Shown here piece after piece: positions 17,211-25,614 of a DNA stretch of 64,000 bases. Origin of the DNA: Marinobacter psychrophilus (GTDB taxonomy: Bacteria > Pseudomonadota > Gammaproteobacteria > Pseudomonadales > Oleiphilaceae); the NCBI RefSeq assembly GCF_001043175.1, contig NZ_CP011494.1, positions 62,001-126,000 on the forward strand, in the 5' to 3' direction. Position 1 is the first letter of the stretch, and the number at the start of each line of letters is the position of its first letter. Both the position numbers and the translations under genes were made by a program. The notes beneath the pieces are model-generated. The model had not been told where the DNA came from. It ran no database searches and saw nothing but the letters and a program-made list of their open reading frames with translations.

Positions 17211-18187
17211 GTGAGCAAGCGAACGTTTTGCCGGTTCCAGCCAACGCTATTGGCAATTCTTTAGGGAACTCTTTAGGCAACACTGTCGATAATTCTGTCG
17301 GCCATTCGGCCGGTAACCGTGCCGCGGCGGACTGGCGTGACTATCTGGAGCTGACCAAACCCAAAGTCGTTGCGATGATGATACTTACTTCGGTCATTGG
17401 CATGCTGCTGGCGGTTTCCGGTCTGCCGTCTTTGCAAGTTCTGGTGTTTGGCAACGCTGGCATTGCGTTGCTGGCCGGGGCGGCCGCGGTGATTAACCAC
17501 GTTGTGGACCAGAAAGTGGACATTGTTATGGCGCGCACTCACAAGCGCCCGGTCGCCACGGGGCGGATTTCGGCAGCTGAAGGGCTGTTATTTGCAGGCG
17601 TATTGGCGCTGAGCGGTATGGTGATATTGATGTTGCTGGTGAACAGCCTGACAGCCTGGCTGACACTAGCGTCGCTGGTGGGTTATGCCGGCGTGTACAC
17701 GCTTTTTCTGAAACGGGCCACGCCGCAGAATATTGTGATTGGCGGGTTAGCCGGCGCCATGCCGCCGCTGCTGGGCTGGACTGCGGTAACCGGGCAGGTA
17801 GATGGCCACGCGCTGCTGCTGGTGCTGATTATTTTCGCTTGGACGCCACCACATTTCTGGGCATTGGCAATTCACCGTAAGGAAGAGTACGCCAAGGCCC
17901 GCATCCCCATGCTGCCGGTGACCCACGGTAATCACTACACGGAACTGCACATCCTCCTGTACACTATTATTCTGCTTGCGGTTAGCCTGCTACCGTTTGT
18001 GACTGGAATGTCCGGTATGATTTATCTAATCGGCGCTCTTGTACTTGGCTCGCGTTTTTTACAGTATGCGATACGCTTGCTGCGCGATGACGATCGAAGT
18101 GTAGCGCTGGACACCTTCAAATATTCCATCACCTATCTAATGGCATTGTTTGTCATTTTACTGGTTGATCACTATGCCATTATTTGA
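17207..18187 (+). CDS. ctaB: Protoheme IX farnesyltransferase (heme O synthase)
   Basis: Adds the farnesyl chain to heme B, making heme O for CtaA. About 326 residues, a UbiA-type prenyltransferase with about eight helices. The first Asp-rich motif is NHVVDQKVDIVMARTHKRP, and the second conserved loop is WTPPHFWALAIHRKEEYAKA. The N-terminal 45 residues are extended and repetitive (NSLGNSLGNTVDNSVGHSAGN) and precede the usual family start near DYLELTKPK. AGGAGAT lies before the ATG, and the start overlaps the ctaA stop. Confidence 0.95.
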   Translation: MSEQANVLPVPANAIGNSLGNSLGNTVDNSVGHSAGNRAAADWRDYLELTKPKVVAMMILTSVIGMLLAVSGLPSLQVLVFGNAGIALLAGAAAVINHVVDQKVDIVMARTHKRPVATGRISAAEGLLFAGVLALSGMVILMLLVNSLTAWLTLASLVGYAGVYTLFLKRATPQNIVIGGLAGAMPPLLGWTAVTGQVDGHALLLVLIIFAWTPPHFWALAIHRKEEYAKARIPMLPVTHGNHYTELHILLYTIILLAVSLLPFVTGMSGMIYLIGALVLGSRFLQYAIRLLRDDDRSVALDTFKYSITYLMALFVILLVDHYAII

Positions 18188-18206
18188 TGCCTGACATGGA
18201 GCCCCG

Positions 18207-18875
18207 ATGACCCGCCAGATTCGCACAACGGTAATCCTGCTAATACTGGCGGTGGTGGCTGTATTCGGCCTTTCGATAGCGCGGTATTGGCTGGCGGAGC
18301 CAGCACCGGTTGAACCGCCACCGGACTTGGCCAGTGCCAATATCTATGTGTACGAGCCGCCGCGGCCGGTGATTGAATTCGAACTTACCGATGAAAATGG
18401 CCAGACCGTTACCCGTGAAAATCTCCGCGGCCATTGGACCTTTGCTTTTGTAGGCTACACCAACTGCCCTGATATCTGCCCGGTAGCCATGGCGGCCCTG
18501 CGCCAGACCAATAAGTTGCTGCCTGCGACCTTGCCCCAGCCCCGTTACCTGCTGATCAGCGCCGACCCAGAACACGACACACCTGAAGTTTTAAAAAATT
18601 ATACGGGCTTCTTTGGTGAAAATTTCCACGGTTACAGTGGTGATATAGACATAACCCGCGCCCTGGCGACCAGTTTGGGAGCGGTGTTTGTGCAGCGTGA
18701 AACGGAGGGTGGTTTACTGGTGGACCACAGTGGCCATTTTGCGCTGATCGGCCCCTCAGCTGAAGTGGTGGCGCTGATCCAGCCGCCCCATAAACCGCAG
18801 CAACTAGCCGATGGCTTCGAGCAGATTTACCGCTGGGCAGATCGCCAGCGTCAGACAAACAGCTCCGCTTATTAA
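18207..18875 (+). CDS. SCO1/SenC family copper chaperone
   Basis: Periplasmic membrane-anchored copper-delivery protein for the CuA site of subunit II, 222 residues. It has an N-terminal anchor (about residues 7-27), then a thioredoxin-like domain with CPDIC in FVGYTNCPDICPVAM and the copper His in LVDHSGHFALI. It is the last gene of the cox cluster, 19 nt after ctaB. Together with the Sco-like gene at 15415 the cluster encodes two CxxxC proteins. Confidence 0.93.
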   Translation: MTRQIRTTVILLILAVVAVFGLSIARYWLAEPAPVEPPPDLASANIYVYEPPRPVIEFELTDENGQTVTRENLRGHWTFAFVGYTNCPDICPVAMAALRQTNKLLPATLPQPRYLLISADPEHDTPEVLKNYTGFFGENFHGYSGDIDITRALATSLGAVFVQRETEGGLLVDHSGHFALIGPSAEVVALIQPPHKPQQLADGFEQIYRWADRQRQTNSSAY

Positions 18876-18918
18876 GTCAGTTCTGCTTCAACGCTTTTTA
18901 TAATTACAAGTAACCCAT

Positions 18919-20154
18919 ATGACTCAGAAAACGGCGTTTTCTGCGCTTCACTCGTCGCCTGCCACTCCCCGCGAACTTTTAACCGCACTGGCCGCCGGTG
19001 CGGTGCTTCTTCTTGTGGTGCACGGCCTTGGGCGTTTTATGTACACCCCACTTTTGCCTTATTTGATGAATGACGGCCTGTTTTCCGCCGCAGACGGTGC
19101 AGCCGTGGCCACCTGGAATTATATGGGCTATCTGATGGGTGCCATGCTGGCCATCCGCTGGCACCGCATTGACCATATTCGCCGTATTTTGCCGCTGGCC
19201 GTGGTGGTGCACATTGCCACCACTGTGCTGGTGGCGGTTGAAGCCGATCTGACGGCTATTTCCACGACCCGCTGGCTTAACGGCGTGGCCAATGGCGTGG
19301 TGTTTGTGCAGGCACCAGCACTTATTCTGGAGTGGCTGGTGTTGCGTAACCGCGCCAGCCTGAGCGGGCTGGTGTATTTCGGAGTGGGTTTTGGCCTGCT
19401 GCTGTCCGCAGGTGTGGTCAGCGGCACGGCGGACTGGCTGGAAGGTCCGGAACGCTGGTGGCCGGCGGCTGTTATCTCTGTTCCGCTGGCGGCTTGGGGC
19501 ACCTGGAAGCTGATGCAGCTAGATGTGCCGATGCATCCACCGGTGGCTATTAACAAGTGCGGTAAAGCTCTCAGCACCCGGCTGTTCGACCGAGCCAGTA
19601 CGCCACTGTTTCTGGCTTACGCCGGCGCCGGCCTGGGGTATATCCTGCCAATGACCTTTCTGCCCCTGCTGGCCAACGTAGAGCTGAAACCCGGGCATTG
19701 GTTGCAGGACGGCAGCTGGTTGCTGGTGGCGCTGTGCACCATTCTTGCACCGTGGATATGGAATCGCCTGGGTGCGATTATCGGCGACATTCTGGCGCTG
19801 AAGATTAACTTCGCCATTCAATTAGCGGGTGTTCTCGCTGCGGTGGTGATTCCGGGCGCACCGGGGCTGATTCTATGTGCCATCCTGGTAGGCGTTACTT
19901 TCCTTGGCACGGTATTACTGACCCAGCGCATTGGACGAGCACTGCATCCGCACCAGGGGCCACGCCTGTCTGCGGCGATGGTGGCCTTGTATGGCTTTAC
20001 CCAAATGGTCGGCCCGTGGTTGACTAAGCAGTGGTTGGATGCTGGTGGAACCTTGTCGTCAGCGTTCGGTATAGGGGTAGGGGCGCTGGCATTTGGACTT
20101 GTGTTTCTATTCTTCGTGCCGCGGCCCAATGAGTGGCATTCTCGTGCGGTGTGA
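18919..20154 (+). CDS. YbfB/YjiJ family MFS transporter
   Basis: A 411-residue membrane protein with 12 predicted helices. The N-terminal GLGRFMYTPLLPYLMNDGLFSAADGA and the WNYMGYLMGAMLA pattern are characteristic of the YbfB/YjiJ branch of MFS (MFS_4). No substrate is known. It lies 43 nt after sco, so it may be read through from the cox cluster, but a metabolic link is not evident. Confidence 0.88.
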   Translation: MTQKTAFSALHSSPATPRELLTALAAGAVLLLVVHGLGRFMYTPLLPYLMNDGLFSAADGAAVATWNYMGYLMGAMLAIRWHRIDHIRRILPLAVVVHIATTVLVAVEADLTAISTTRWLNGVANGVVFVQAPALILEWLVLRNRASLSGLVYFGVGFGLLLSAGVVSGTADWLEGPERWWPAAVISVPLAAWGTWKLMQLDVPMHPPVAINKCGKALSTRLFDRASTPLFLAYAGAGLGYILPMTFLPLLANVELKPGHWLQDGSWLLVALCTILAPWIWNRLGAIIGDILALKINFAIQLAGVLAAVVIPGAPGLILCAILVGVTFLGTVLLTQRIGRALHPHQGPRLSAAMVALYGFTQMVGPWLTKQWLDAGGTLSSAFGIGVGALAFGLVFLFFVPRPNEWHSRAV

Positions 20155-20208
20155 GGTTTTTGCCGGTAAAGCGTAGCCTGTTGGTTGCGGTGGATTGATC
20201 GCGGCGGC

Positions 20209-20278
20209 GGGGAATATTTTTTCTTGGAAATGGAACTCGCTGCGCTCAGACACCCATTTCCGGCGAAAAAAATTCCCC
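20209..20278. repeat. Structured hairpin repeat, copy B (conserved 18-nt loop core)
   Basis: Left arm GGGGAAT plus a T-run (from 20209) pairs with the A-run plus ATTCCCC ending at 20278. An inner block GGAAATGG/CCATTTCC continues the stem after a small mismatched bulge. The loop holds ACTCGCTGCGCTCAGACA at 20235-20252. It has the same architecture as copy A (2697-2774) but a different stem sequence, and lies 55 nt after the MFS stop. Confidence 0.75.
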
Positions 20279-20471
20279 ACCACCCCGCTCTATGTAACAA
20301 AGTCGATATCGTTATGGAAAAGACTAAAGAGGTATTTGGCTTATAGCTCATAGTAATCGTTAGCGGCTGGTTATCAAGCCTACTGACTCAGGCAATTTTT
20401 CACCGGGTCAACCGAAGCCTCGCCATGCTAAGCTTTCGACTTATCACCGGTTTCTGCAGGATGTGGGGGTG

Positions 20472-20540
20472 AATTTGAATTTTTGGCCGGACAAAGGTGT
20501 CTGAGCGCAGCGAGTTTTTTTCCGGCCAAAAATTCAAATT
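20472..20540. repeat. Structured hairpin repeat, copy C, reverse orientation (conserved 18-nt loop core)
   Basis: AATTTGAATTTTTGGCCGGA at 20472-20491 is the exact reverse complement of 20521-20540, a perfect 20-bp stem. Between the arms, on the minus strand, lies ACTCGCTGCGCTCAGACA (20498-20515), identical to the copy B core. The flanking ATGTGGGGG recalls the TGTGGGG at the base of copy A. It lies upstream of hrpB, inverted relative to copy B. Confidence 0.8.
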
Positions 20541-20574
20541 TGCTCCCGCGCCAACTCTCAATCCGGCAGACTAA

Positions 20575-20612
20575 GCCCAGCCCATCCCAGCCCAGTCCAG
20601 CCCAGTCCAGCG
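20575..20612. repeat. Short GC-rich tandem repeat
   Basis: A run built from CAGCCCAGTC/CAGCCCATCC ten-base units, repeated about three and a half times, in the leader region just before hrpB. Likely a slippage-prone simple repeat. Confidence 0.6.
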
Positions 20613-20642
20613 AACCGAACTCAACCAAGAAGCCGAAGCAAC

Positions 20643-23135
20643 GTGCTCCCAATAGAACACATCCTCCCCCAACTCAAACAAACCCTGGAAACCAACACCA
20701 CTGCCTTGCTGCAGGCGCCGCCGGGCGCTGGCAAAACCACCCGCGTGCCGCTGGCATTGTTGGATGCACCCTGGCGTCAGGGGAGGCGGATTTTGATGTT
20801 GGAGCCGCGGCGACTGGCGGCTCGTTCGGCGGCGCGGTATATGGCCGGGCAGATGGGGGAGCAAGCCGGGCAGACGGTGGGTTACCGTACGCGTCTGGAT
20901 ACCCGGGTGTCGGCGGCTACCGTGATTGAAGTGGTGACCGAAGGCATTCTTACCCATTTGATTCAGAGCGATCCGCTGTTAGAAGACTATGCCGCGGTAT
21001 TGTTTGACGAGTTTCACGAGCGTTCGTTACAGGTGGATCTAGGGCTGGCTTTGGTGCGGGAATCGCAGCAAGTGCTGCGAGAAGATTTACGGGTGCTGGT
21101 GATGTCAGCCACGTTGGATACGGCGCCCATTGCCCGATTGCTGGGCGACGTGCCGGTTCTTAGCAGCGAGGGCCGGGCGTTTCCGGTGGAAGTTTTGTAT
21201 CGGCCTGCTGCGTCTGCGCAACGTCAGCCGCGGGTGGTAGACCAGGTAACGGCGGTGGTGCTTGAGGCCTTGGCTCAGCAGCCGGGTTCGGTGTTGGTGT
21301 TTTTGCCTGGCGCCGGTGAAATCCGGAGAGTGGCGCAAGCACTGGCGGGGCAGGTAGCGTCGGATGTGGTGGTTGCACCATTGTTTGGCAATTTGCAGGC
21401 AGCGGAACAGGATCGTGCGATTGCTCCGGCAACTGAGGGCTCTCGCAAGGTGGTGCTGGCCACAGCGATTGCCGAGACCAGTTTGACCATTGAAGGCGTG
21501 CGGGTGGTGGTTGATAGCGGCCAGCAGCGGCGGGCGGTATTTGACCCCGGAAGCGGCATGACGCGGCTAGTGACGGGCCGGGTATCCAAAGCGTCGGCAG
21601 AGCAGCGCAAAGGCCGCGCCGGGCGAACCCAACCCGGGGTTTGCTATCGCCTGTGGAGCGAGTCTGAGCAGTATGGTCTGGCAGACTTTACCCCACCGGA
21701 GATTCGTGAAGCAGACCTGGCGCCGCTGGTTTTGGAGCTGGCCCAGTGGGGCGCGCGGTCGCCCGATCAGCTGCAGTGGGTTGAGCCGCCGCCTGCGGCG
21801 CATTGGCAGCAGGCGGTGGAGTTGCTGCAATTGTTGGATATGCTGGGTGAAGACTGCGCTATTACTAGCCACGGTAAGGCAGCGCGAGCACTGGGCGTTC
21901 ACCCGCGGTTGGCGCACATGGTATTGCTGGGCCGTTCATTGGGGCAAGGCTTCTTGGCGTCAGAGTTAGCGGCACTGCTGGAAGACCGGGATCTGCTGGG
22001 GCCGGGTGCTGGCGCCGACATGCACCAGCGCGTGCGGGTACTTCGTGGTGAGCGTGGCCACGCACGGGTTGACCCAGCGCGAATTCAGGCAGTGCGAAAG
22101 CAGGCCAGGCGCTTGGAACCCGCAACGCCTTCGGCCAGTCATGCTTCTGCGCCGGCGTCTACTGCGACAGAGGTAGGGCGTTTGCTGGCGCTGGCCTATC
22201 CGGACCGTATAGCCCGCCGCCGGCCCGGTGATGCCCCCCGTTACCAGCTTAGTAATGGAAAGGGTGCGCTGCTGCGCGACGACGATGCCCTGGCCCGTTA
22301 CGACTGGTTGGTGGCGGCGGATCTGGACGGTAAGGCTCGCGAAGCGCAAATTTACCTGGCGGCGCCGGTGGATTTGGCGAGTCTGGAAAGTGACCTTGCC
22401 GCGCACATTCAGCAACGTGACGAAGCCGAATGGGATGATCGGCGCGGCACCGTGGTTGCGCGCCAGGTACGCCGCTTGGGTGCCTTGCTGCTGGCCGAAA
22501 AACCGCTGGCCAAACCGCCTGCAGAACTGATGCAACAGGGCTTGCTGGCCGCGGTGCGGCGCAAAGGGCTGGACAGCTTGCCGTGGACCTCCGGCGCCCG
22601 GCAGTGGCAGGCGCGGGTCGGGCTGCTGGCACGGCATTTCCCAGAAGACTGGCCGGATGTCAGTGACACAGCGCTGATGAATTCGCTAGAGGATTGGCTG
22701 GCGCCCTACCTGATGGGCCTGAGCCGTTGGGCTGAACTGCAAAAGCTGAATGTGCATGGCGTGCTGAACGGCTTGCTGGATTACGCCCCGCAGCAACGCC
22801 TGAACGAGTTGGCGCCGACCGCGCTGACAATTCCAACCGGTAGTTTGGTGACGCTTGATTACACCGCGGAAAACGGCCCTGTGTTGGCGGCCAAGCTGCA
22901 GGCGCTGTTTGGCTGGACGCGAACGCCCACCGTCGCCGGTGGTCAGGTGCCTGTGTTAATACATCTATTATCGCCGGCTCAGCGGCCGCTGGCGGTCACC
23001 GCGGATCTGGCCAGCTTCTGGGCCAACGTGTATCCACAGGTGCGCAAAGACACTCGTGGGCGCTATCCCAAACATCCGTGGCCGGAAGATCCGCTGACCG
23101 CGGTGGCTCAGCAGGGCGTGAAGCGTAAATCCTAG
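20643..23135 (+). CDS. hrpB: ATP-dependent helicase HrpB
   Basis: DExH-box RNA helicase-like protein of 830 residues, the normal HrpB length. Motif I is PPGAGKTT near residue 29. Motif II is DEFHER near residue 122. SAT follows in VMSATLDTAPI, and motif VI is QRKGRAGRTQPG. The C-terminal HrpB-specific domain ends with the family-typical SFWANVYPQVRKDTRGRYPKHPWPEDP. In E. coli and Pseudomonas the role is still loosely defined, though it is distinct from the longer HrpA. The start is a GTG with no strong ribosome site. Leader sequence carries a tandem repeat and hairpin copy C. Confidence 0.95.
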   Translation: MLPIEHILPQLKQTLETNTTALLQAPPGAGKTTRVPLALLDAPWRQGRRILMLEPRRLAARSAARYMAGQMGEQAGQTVGYRTRLDTRVSAATVIEVVTEGILTHLIQSDPLLEDYAAVLFDEFHERSLQVDLGLALVRESQQVLREDLRVLVMSATLDTAPIARLLGDVPVLSSEGRAFPVEVLYRPAASAQRQPRVVDQVTAVVLEALAQQPGSVLVFLPGAGEIRRVAQALAGQVASDVVVAPLFGNLQAAEQDRAIAPATEGSRKVVLATAIAETSLTIEGVRVVVDSGQQRRAVFDPGSGMTRLVTGRVSKASAEQRKGRAGRTQPGVCYRLWSESEQYGLADFTPPEIREADLAPLVLELAQWGARSPDQLQWVEPPPAAHWQQAVELLQLLDMLGEDCAITSHGKAARALGVHPRLAHMVLLGRSLGQGFLASELAALLEDRDLLGPGAGADMHQRVRVLRGERGHARVDPARIQAVRKQARRLEPATPSASHASAPASTATEVGRLLALAYPDRIARRRPGDAPRYQLSNGKGALLRDDDALARYDWLVAADLDGKAREAQIYLAAPVDLASLESDLAAHIQQRDEAEWDDRRGTVVARQVRRLGALLLAEKPLAKPPAELMQQGLLAAVRRKGLDSLPWTSGARQWQARVGLLARHFPEDWPDVSDTALMNSLEDWLAPYLMGLSRWAELQKLNVHGVLNGLLDYAPQQRLNELAPTALTIPTGSLVTLDYTAENGPVLAAKLQALFGWTRTPTVAGGQVPVLIHLLSPAQRPLAVTADLASFWANVYPQVRKDTRGRYPKHPWPEDPLTAVAQQGVKRKS

Positions 23136-23310
23136 CGCTCGATGGCATTTTGTCATTGTGTAGGTTGGCTTGAGCTTTCAGGTCGTTTATTTTGGGGTTT
23201 TCGACGGATTTCCCAATATCGGATGAACGTCAAATTACCTATATCGATAGTGCTTGCCAGCGGACAGAAAACGCTTAGAATCCGCGCACTTCAATCTGTG
23301 TGAAACCCTC

Positions 23311-24129
23311 ATGCACTGTGTCTCGTTTGATATTTTCCGCACCCTTGGTTTTCCCAATACGACCGTACTCAAGCCGGATCAGTTTTTGCGCCATAAAGAA
23401 TTGCTGCGCGACGCTGACTGGGTGCTGTTTCCGGAGTATTGGCAGTTGAACGCTCTGGTACATGGCCTGAAATGTCGGGTGTTTCCCAGTGTTGCCAGCT
23501 ACCGCATTGGCCACGACAAGGTGGAAATGACTCGGGCGTTTCAGGCTGTCGCACCTGAGCACACGCCCTGGACGTTGATTACCGCAAACGGCCCCGAGGA
23601 GCGCGAACAGATATGGCAGGACATGGCTCTGCCTTTTGTCGCCAAGCTGCCAAAAGCGAGTATGGGCGAAGGTGTGTGGCTGATTGAAAACCGTGCCGAT
23701 TGGCAGCGCTACTGCGATCGTACTGACGTGCTCTATGCCCAGCAATATCTTCCCCTGGAGCGAGACGCGCGGGTGGTAGTGGTGGGCGACAAAGTCGTCA
23801 CCGCCTATTGGCGCACTCAGGCGGACCAGGGCTTTTACAATAACGTGGCTCGCGGCGGGCGTATCGATTGCAGCCCGGTGCCGGCGGTCGTGACCGATTT
23901 GGCCCTGCGATTGGCGCGGGAGCTGGGGGTAAACCACGCCGGGTTTGATATTGCGCTGGTGGAAGGCTACCCCTTTGTACTGGAATTCAACCGCCTGTTT
24001 GGCAATCAGGGTTTAGGCCAGGGCACTGATTTGCAAGATGCGATATTGGCGTACCTGCGCCAGTGCAACGAACCCCATAACCCGGAAGAGCCGATGATGC
24101 CTGATCCGGTATGGCCAGTGGCGGTTTAA
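23311..24129 (+). CDS. ATP-grasp (RimK-like) domain protein, substrate unknown
   Basis: About 272 residues with an ATP-grasp core. LPFVAKLPKASMGEGVWLIEN is the nucleotide-binding Lys/glycine-rich segment, then YAQQYLPLERDARVVVVGDKVVTAYWR, and the metal-binding C-terminal part is NHAGFDIALVEGYPFVLEFNRLFGNQG. This arrangement resembles RimK-type ligases, which add amino acids or peptides to a carboxylate, but the acceptor is unknown. The frame extends upstream to a TTG at 23254. I prefer the ATG at 23311, although its ribosome site is weak. A gene of this kind next to ornithine decarboxylase could relate to polyamines; that is speculation. Confidence 0.75.
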   Translation: MHCVSFDIFRTLGFPNTTVLKPDQFLRHKELLRDADWVLFPEYWQLNALVHGLKCRVFPSVASYRIGHDKVEMTRAFQAVAPEHTPWTLITANGPEEREQIWQDMALPFVAKLPKASMGEGVWLIENRADWQRYCDRTDVLYAQQYLPLERDARVVVVGDKVVTAYWRTQADQGFYNNVARGGRIDCSPVPAVVTDLALRLARELGVNHAGFDIALVEGYPFVLEFNRLFGNQGLGQGTDLQDAILAYLRQCNEPHNPEEPMMPDPVWPVAV

Positions 24130-24259
24130 GTCCTACTGGGGTCCTGCTGGCCGGCGCTTGCAGCGGCTGGCATTTTGATTATCTTGTACCACAGTGCGAT
24201 TCTCGCGGGGTCTGTCTTATACGTAGATATGCTGATATGCGGACCGTAAAAAAAACCTG

Positions 24260-24309
24260 ATTATCGCGATAATTGTTGGGCTTTGCCGCTCAGGCGCAGA
24301 GCCTTTTTT
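24260..24309 (+). promoter_or_regulatory. Leader of ornithine decarboxylase gene: 14-bp palindrome followed by terminator-like hairpin
   Basis: ATTATCGCGATAAT at 24260-24273 is a perfect 14-bp palindrome. It is followed by GGCTTTGC (24279-24286) and GCAGAGCC (24296-24303), which form an 8-bp stem with one G-U pair, and six T (24304-24309). This looks like an intrinsic terminator only 34 nt before the start codon. It could end transcription from the ATP-grasp gene or act as an attenuator for the decarboxylase. Confidence 0.5.
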
Positions 24310-24342
24310 CTGTTGAATACCCTGTGGAGGGACACACCACTC

Positions 24343-25518
24343 ATGACCGATTTAGCCAACGCCCGTATTACCGACTATTACACCGAAAGCACGTTCAATC
24401 GTATTCGGCAGTTCGCCGAAGGCAAAGAAACGCCATTTGTGGTGATTGATACCGCCACTATCGATTATCACTATAACGAATTGGTTGAGGGCTTCCCTTA
24501 CGCACAGGTCTATTACGCGGTGAAAGCCAATCCGGCCCCGCAGGTTCTGACTCTGCTGCGTGACAAGGGTGCCAGCTTTGACATCGCTTCGGTGTACGAG
24601 CTGGAAAAGGTAATGGCGTTGGGTGTGACCGGCGACCGTATAAGCTTTGGCAACACTATTAAAAAAGCCAAAGATGTACGCACATTTTACGAGAAAGGCG
24701 TTCGCATGTTTGCCACCGATTCGGAAGCAGATCTGCGCAATATTGCCAAGGCTGCGCCGGGCTCGAAAATCTACGTGCGGATTCTGACGGAAGGCACGCA
24801 AACCGCCGATTGGCCGCTGTCGCGCAAGTTTGGTTGCCAACAGGACATGGCGATGGATCTTCTGATTCTGGCCCGTGACCTGGGCTTAGTGCCTTACGGT
24901 GTGTCGTTTCACGTAGGTTCGCAGCAGCGTGAAATCGGCGCCTGGGATTCCGCGCTGGCTAAAGTGAAAGTGATTTTCGAGCGCATGAAAGAAGAAGATG
25001 GCATTGAACTGAAAATGATCAATATGGGCGGTGGCTTTCCGGCTAATTACGTTACTCGCACCAACGAATTGAAGGTGTATGCCGAAGAAATTAACCGTTT
25101 TTTGCACGAAGACTTTGGTGACGAGCTGCCGGAAATCATTATTGAACCGGGCCGCTCGCTGATTTCAAACGCCGGTGTGCTGGTAAGCGAGGTGGTGTTG
25201 ATTTCCCGTAAATCCCGCACTGCTATGCACCGCTGGGTTTATACCGACGTGGGCAAATTTTCCGGGTTGATCGAAACCCTGGACGAAGCGATCAAGTTTC
25301 CGATCTGGACCGACAAAGTCGGTGAAGGCGAGGACTGCGTGATTGCCGGGCCAACCTGCGACAGTGCCGACATCATGTATGAAGACCACAAGTACCCGTT
25401 GCCGCTGAATCTGGCGATTGGTGACCGTATGTACTGGTTCTCGACCGGCGCTTACACCACCACCTACAGCGCGGTGGAATTCAACGGCTTCCCGCCACTG
25501 AAAGATTACTATATTTAG
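24343..25518 (+). CDS. speC: Ornithine/lysine decarboxylase, fold type III (PLP, alanine-racemase type)
   Basis: Decarboxylates ornithine to putrescine (some members also take lysine). 391 residues. The PLP lysine is in YYAVKANPAP. The glycine-rich phosphate-binding part is INMGGGFPA, then EPGRSLISNAG. The C-terminal catalytic Cys is in GPTCDSADIM, followed by the YTTTYSAVEFNGF end. These identify the eukaryotic-like ODC group common in pseudomonads, not the large biodegradative type. GGAGG at 24326-24330 precedes the ATG at 24343. A bidirectional terminator follows. Confidence 0.9.
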   Translation: MTDLANARITDYYTESTFNRIRQFAEGKETPFVVIDTATIDYHYNELVEGFPYAQVYYAVKANPAPQVLTLLRDKGASFDIASVYELEKVMALGVTGDRISFGNTIKKAKDVRTFYEKGVRMFATDSEADLRNIAKAAPGSKIYVRILTEGTQTADWPLSRKFGCQQDMAMDLLILARDLGLVPYGVSFHVGSQQREIGAWDSALAKVKVIFERMKEEDGIELKMINMGGGFPANYVTRTNELKVYAEEINRFLHEDFGDELPEIIIEPGRSLISNAGVLVSEVVLISRKSRTAMHRWVYTDVGKFSGLIETLDEAIKFPIWTDKVGEGEDCVIAGPTCDSADIMYEDHKYPLPLNLAIGDRMYWFSTGAYTTTYSAVEFNGFPPLKDYYI

Positions 25519-25587
25519 CGACAGTTTATTTAGTCAGGTCAGATCAGCAGCCTGGCTGACGGATTTCAGACGACAACGTTGCAGTAC

Positions 25588-25614
25588 AAAACGGGGCCAG
25601 ACGGGCCTCGTTTT
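25588..25614. terminator. Bidirectional intrinsic terminator between speC and MFS gene
   Basis: AAAACGGGGCC (25588-25598) and GGCCTCGTTTT (25604-25614) form an 11-bp stem with one G-T pair. T-runs lie on both outer sides. It serves the two convergent genes. Confidence 0.8.

Larger units (their letters stand above)
20155..20642. other. Gene-free stretch of 488 bases between MFS gene and hrpB, rich in repeats
   Basis: It holds hairpin copies B and C in opposite orientation, about 190 nt apart, and a GC-rich short tandem repeat directly upstream of hrpB. I see no convincing coding frame or clear promoter. Confidence 0.7.

Noticed and set aside
20575..20612. The GC-rich tandem repeat as a CRISPR-like array or protein repeat
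   Set aside because: Units are only 10 nt with no spacers and no coding frame across them. It is a simple tandem repeat.
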